Below are positions 3,824 through 5,013 of a stretch of 5,013 nucleotides of DNA, piece after piece; position 1 is the stretch's first letter, and each line of letters opens with the position of its first letter. The notes beneath the pieces were generated by a model, which was not told the DNA's origin, did no database searches, and saw only the letters and a program-made list of their open reading frames with translations. The stretch is from Caryophanales bacterium UBA1624 (GTDB lineage: Bacteria > Bacillota_I > Bacilli_A > RFN20 > CAG-826). A program made the translations under genes and the position numbers. Where the stretch lies: positions 1 to 5,013 of the forward strand of contig DCMK01000006.1 of assembly GCA_002321395.1 (NCBI GenBank), given 5' to 3'.

Positions 3824-5013
3824 AATGTCTTGATTCAACACGCGAAGAATTCCCTGAACCGGCCTTTTTCGTATCTGCGCCTGCAGGAAGACGTTCGCCC
3901 TGGGGTCCGCGTTTTGGTCCCCTTCAATGGCCAAAGGATCATGGGATACGTCGTCGCAGTCCATCCGACCGCGCTCAGCCAGAGGCAATTGGAGGAGAAA
4001 AACGGCTTCCGCTTCTCCTTCATTTCCTCGGTTTTGGACAAAGAGCCCCTTCTCAACGATGAATTGATGCGTCTTTGCGAAGAAGTCGCCTCCTATTACC
4101 TTTCGCCGCAAATCGCGGTCCTTCAGGCGATGCTCCCGCCTTCTTTGAAGCCCTCTTTGAGCGCTTTGAAAGGGCCGAAAATCGCTTACGACGTATATTT
4201 GAAGATCAAAGAAGAAAACGAGGATGGCCTCACGCCGAAAGAAAAGGAGATCTACCGCCTTATCCTTTCCAGCGGGGAGATCCTGAAAAAAGAAGCCGGA
4301 TCCCCCTCCGCCGTCAAACGCCTCCTGGAGAAAGGGAGAATTGAAACGTTCAAGAAGGAAAGGAACCGCCTCATCATCCCCGAATTGGAAAAAGAGCAGC
4401 CCCATGAGCTGAATCTTCAGCAGCAAAAGGCTTACGACACGATCCTGAATTGCCCTCAGGAAGTTGTCCTTCTCCAAGGGGTCACCGGAAGTGGGAAAAC
4501 GGAAGTCTACCTCCATTTGGCGGAAGAATACCTCAAGAGGGGTAAGACCTTCTTGATGCTCGTGCCGGAAATCTCCTTGACCCCGGTTATGGTGGAATAT
4601 TTTTCCCGCCGCTTCTCGGGGCAAGTCGCCATCCTCCACAGCGAGCTGACCCCCGGGGAGAAGTATGACGAGTACCGCCGCATCGCCTCGGGGAAGGCGA
4701 AAGTGGTGGTCGGCGCCCGCAGCGCCGTATTCGCCCCCCTTCAGAACATCGGCGCCATCGTCTTGGACGAGGAGCACACAGATTCCTATAAGCAGGATTC
4801 GCTCCCGTTTTACCACGCCCGCGAAGTCGCCATCCTCCGCGCGAAACATTTCGGCGCCAAAGTCGTTTTGGGTTCGGCCACTCCAAGCCTTGAAACCAAG
4901 GCGCGGGCCGTCAAAGGAGTGTACGGGTACGCCGAAATTAGCAAACGGGTCAACGAAAGGGAGCTCCCGGAAACCAAGATCCTCGATTTGACCAACCGCT
5001 CCTTGATGGAACC
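3812..5013 (+). CDS. priA: Primosomal replication-restart helicase PriA, N-terminal 400 residues
   Basis: PriA is a 3'-to-5' superfamily 2 helicase that recognises stalled forks and reloads the replisome. The first 400 codons are present and the frame is open at the right edge; the family is about 730-800 residues, so the zinc-binding region and second helicase lobe are outside. The 3'-end-binding domain occupies about 1-100 (NRPFSYL, then PGVRVLVPFNGQ), followed by a winged-helix region to about 195. The helicase lobe starts with LNLQQQKAYDTI, then Walker A GVTGSGKT (223-230), LVPEISLTP, VGARSAVFAP, Walker B DEEH (319-322) with TDSYKQD after it, and GSATPSLET (354-362). The usual RY-x-ARD box reads FYHAREVA, a mild variant. 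The ATG at 3812 gives the standard N-terminus. GAGG touches the ATG directly, too close to act as a Shine-Dalgarno sequence. The 17-base gap to gmk carries its own -10 box. Confidence 0.96.
   Translation, partial: MLILNVLIQHAKNSLNRPFSYLRLQEDVRPGVRVLVPFNGQRIMGYVVAVHPTALSQRQLEEKNGFRFSFISSVLDKEPLLNDELMRLCEEVASYYLSPQIAVLQAMLPPSLKPSLSALKGPKIAYDVYLKIKEENEDGLTPKEKEIYRLILSSGEILKKEAGSPSAVKRLLEKGRIETFKKERNRLIIPELEKEQPHELNLQQQKAYDTILNCPQEVVLLQGVTGSGKTEVYLHLAEEYLKRGKTFLMLVPEISLTPVMVEYFSRRFSGQVAILHSELTPGEKYDEYRRIASGKAKVVVGARSAVFAPLQNIGAIVLDEEHTDSYKQDSLPFYHAREVAILRAKHFGAKVVLGSATPSLETKARAVKGVYGYAEISKRVNERELPETKILDLTNRSLME

Noticed and set aside
3458..4849. Long open frame of 463 codons on the - strand
   Set aside because: It is antisense to the end of gmk and most of the well-supported priA; its translation resembles no family and has no start signals, so it is a codon-bias shadow.
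1..5013. Mycoplasma genetic code (TGA as Trp)
   Set aside because: ppa, rqcH and gmk all end at TGA at the expected family length, and conserved Trp positions use TGG.

Overview
The window carries six protein genes and is almost fully coding: a left-edge gene fragment (+), a thioredoxin-like lipoprotein gene (-), inorganic pyrophosphatase ppa (+), the ribosome-quality-control factor rqcH (-), guanylate kinase gmk (+), and the first 400 codons of the replication-restart helicase priA (+), which runs off the right edge. The neighbourhood rqcH-gmk-priA recalls the Bacillota cluster yloA(rqcH)-yloB-yloC-remA-gmk-rpoZ-coaBC-priA of Bacillus subtilis, here with the intervening genes missing and rqcH inverted. 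This suggests a compact-genome member of Bacillota (Bacilli or a Mollicutes-like gut lineage) of medium G+C. TGA serves as stop codon for ppa, rqcH and gmk, and Trp is read from TGG, so the Mycoplasma code is not in use. The taxonomic placement is inference only.

Layout: 1-276 fragment; 273-1079 lipoprotein (tail-to-tail, 4-bp overlap with the fragment); 1080-1151 divergent promoter region; 1152-1691 ppa; 1692-3089 rqcH, whose stop codon abuts that of ppa inside TGATCA; 3090-3215 divergent promoter region; 3216-3794 gmk; 3795-3811 short spacer with a promoter; 3812-5013 priA (partial). No tRNA, rRNA, mobile element or CRISPR is visible, and no stretch over 300 bases lacks a gene.

Two architectural signals stand out. 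First, four of five visible starts (lipoprotein, rqcH, gmk, priA) have a good -10 hexamer 6-9 bases before the ATG and no Shine-Dalgarno sequence, implying leaderless or nearly leaderless mRNAs. Only ppa has a classical AAGGAGG. Second, the two + strand genes that end tail-to-tail with a - strand gene have terminator-like hairpins with T6 tails inside the opposing coding sequence. The RqcH protein also appears to lack the helix-hairpin-helix domain normally found between NFACT-N and the coiled coil.

The recognised genes are housekeeping: pyrophosphate removal, nascent-chain Ala-tailing on stalled ribosomes, GMP phosphorylation and replication restart. I see no convincing new multi-gene defence or metabolic system; the interest lies in expression architecture and the trimmed RqcH.
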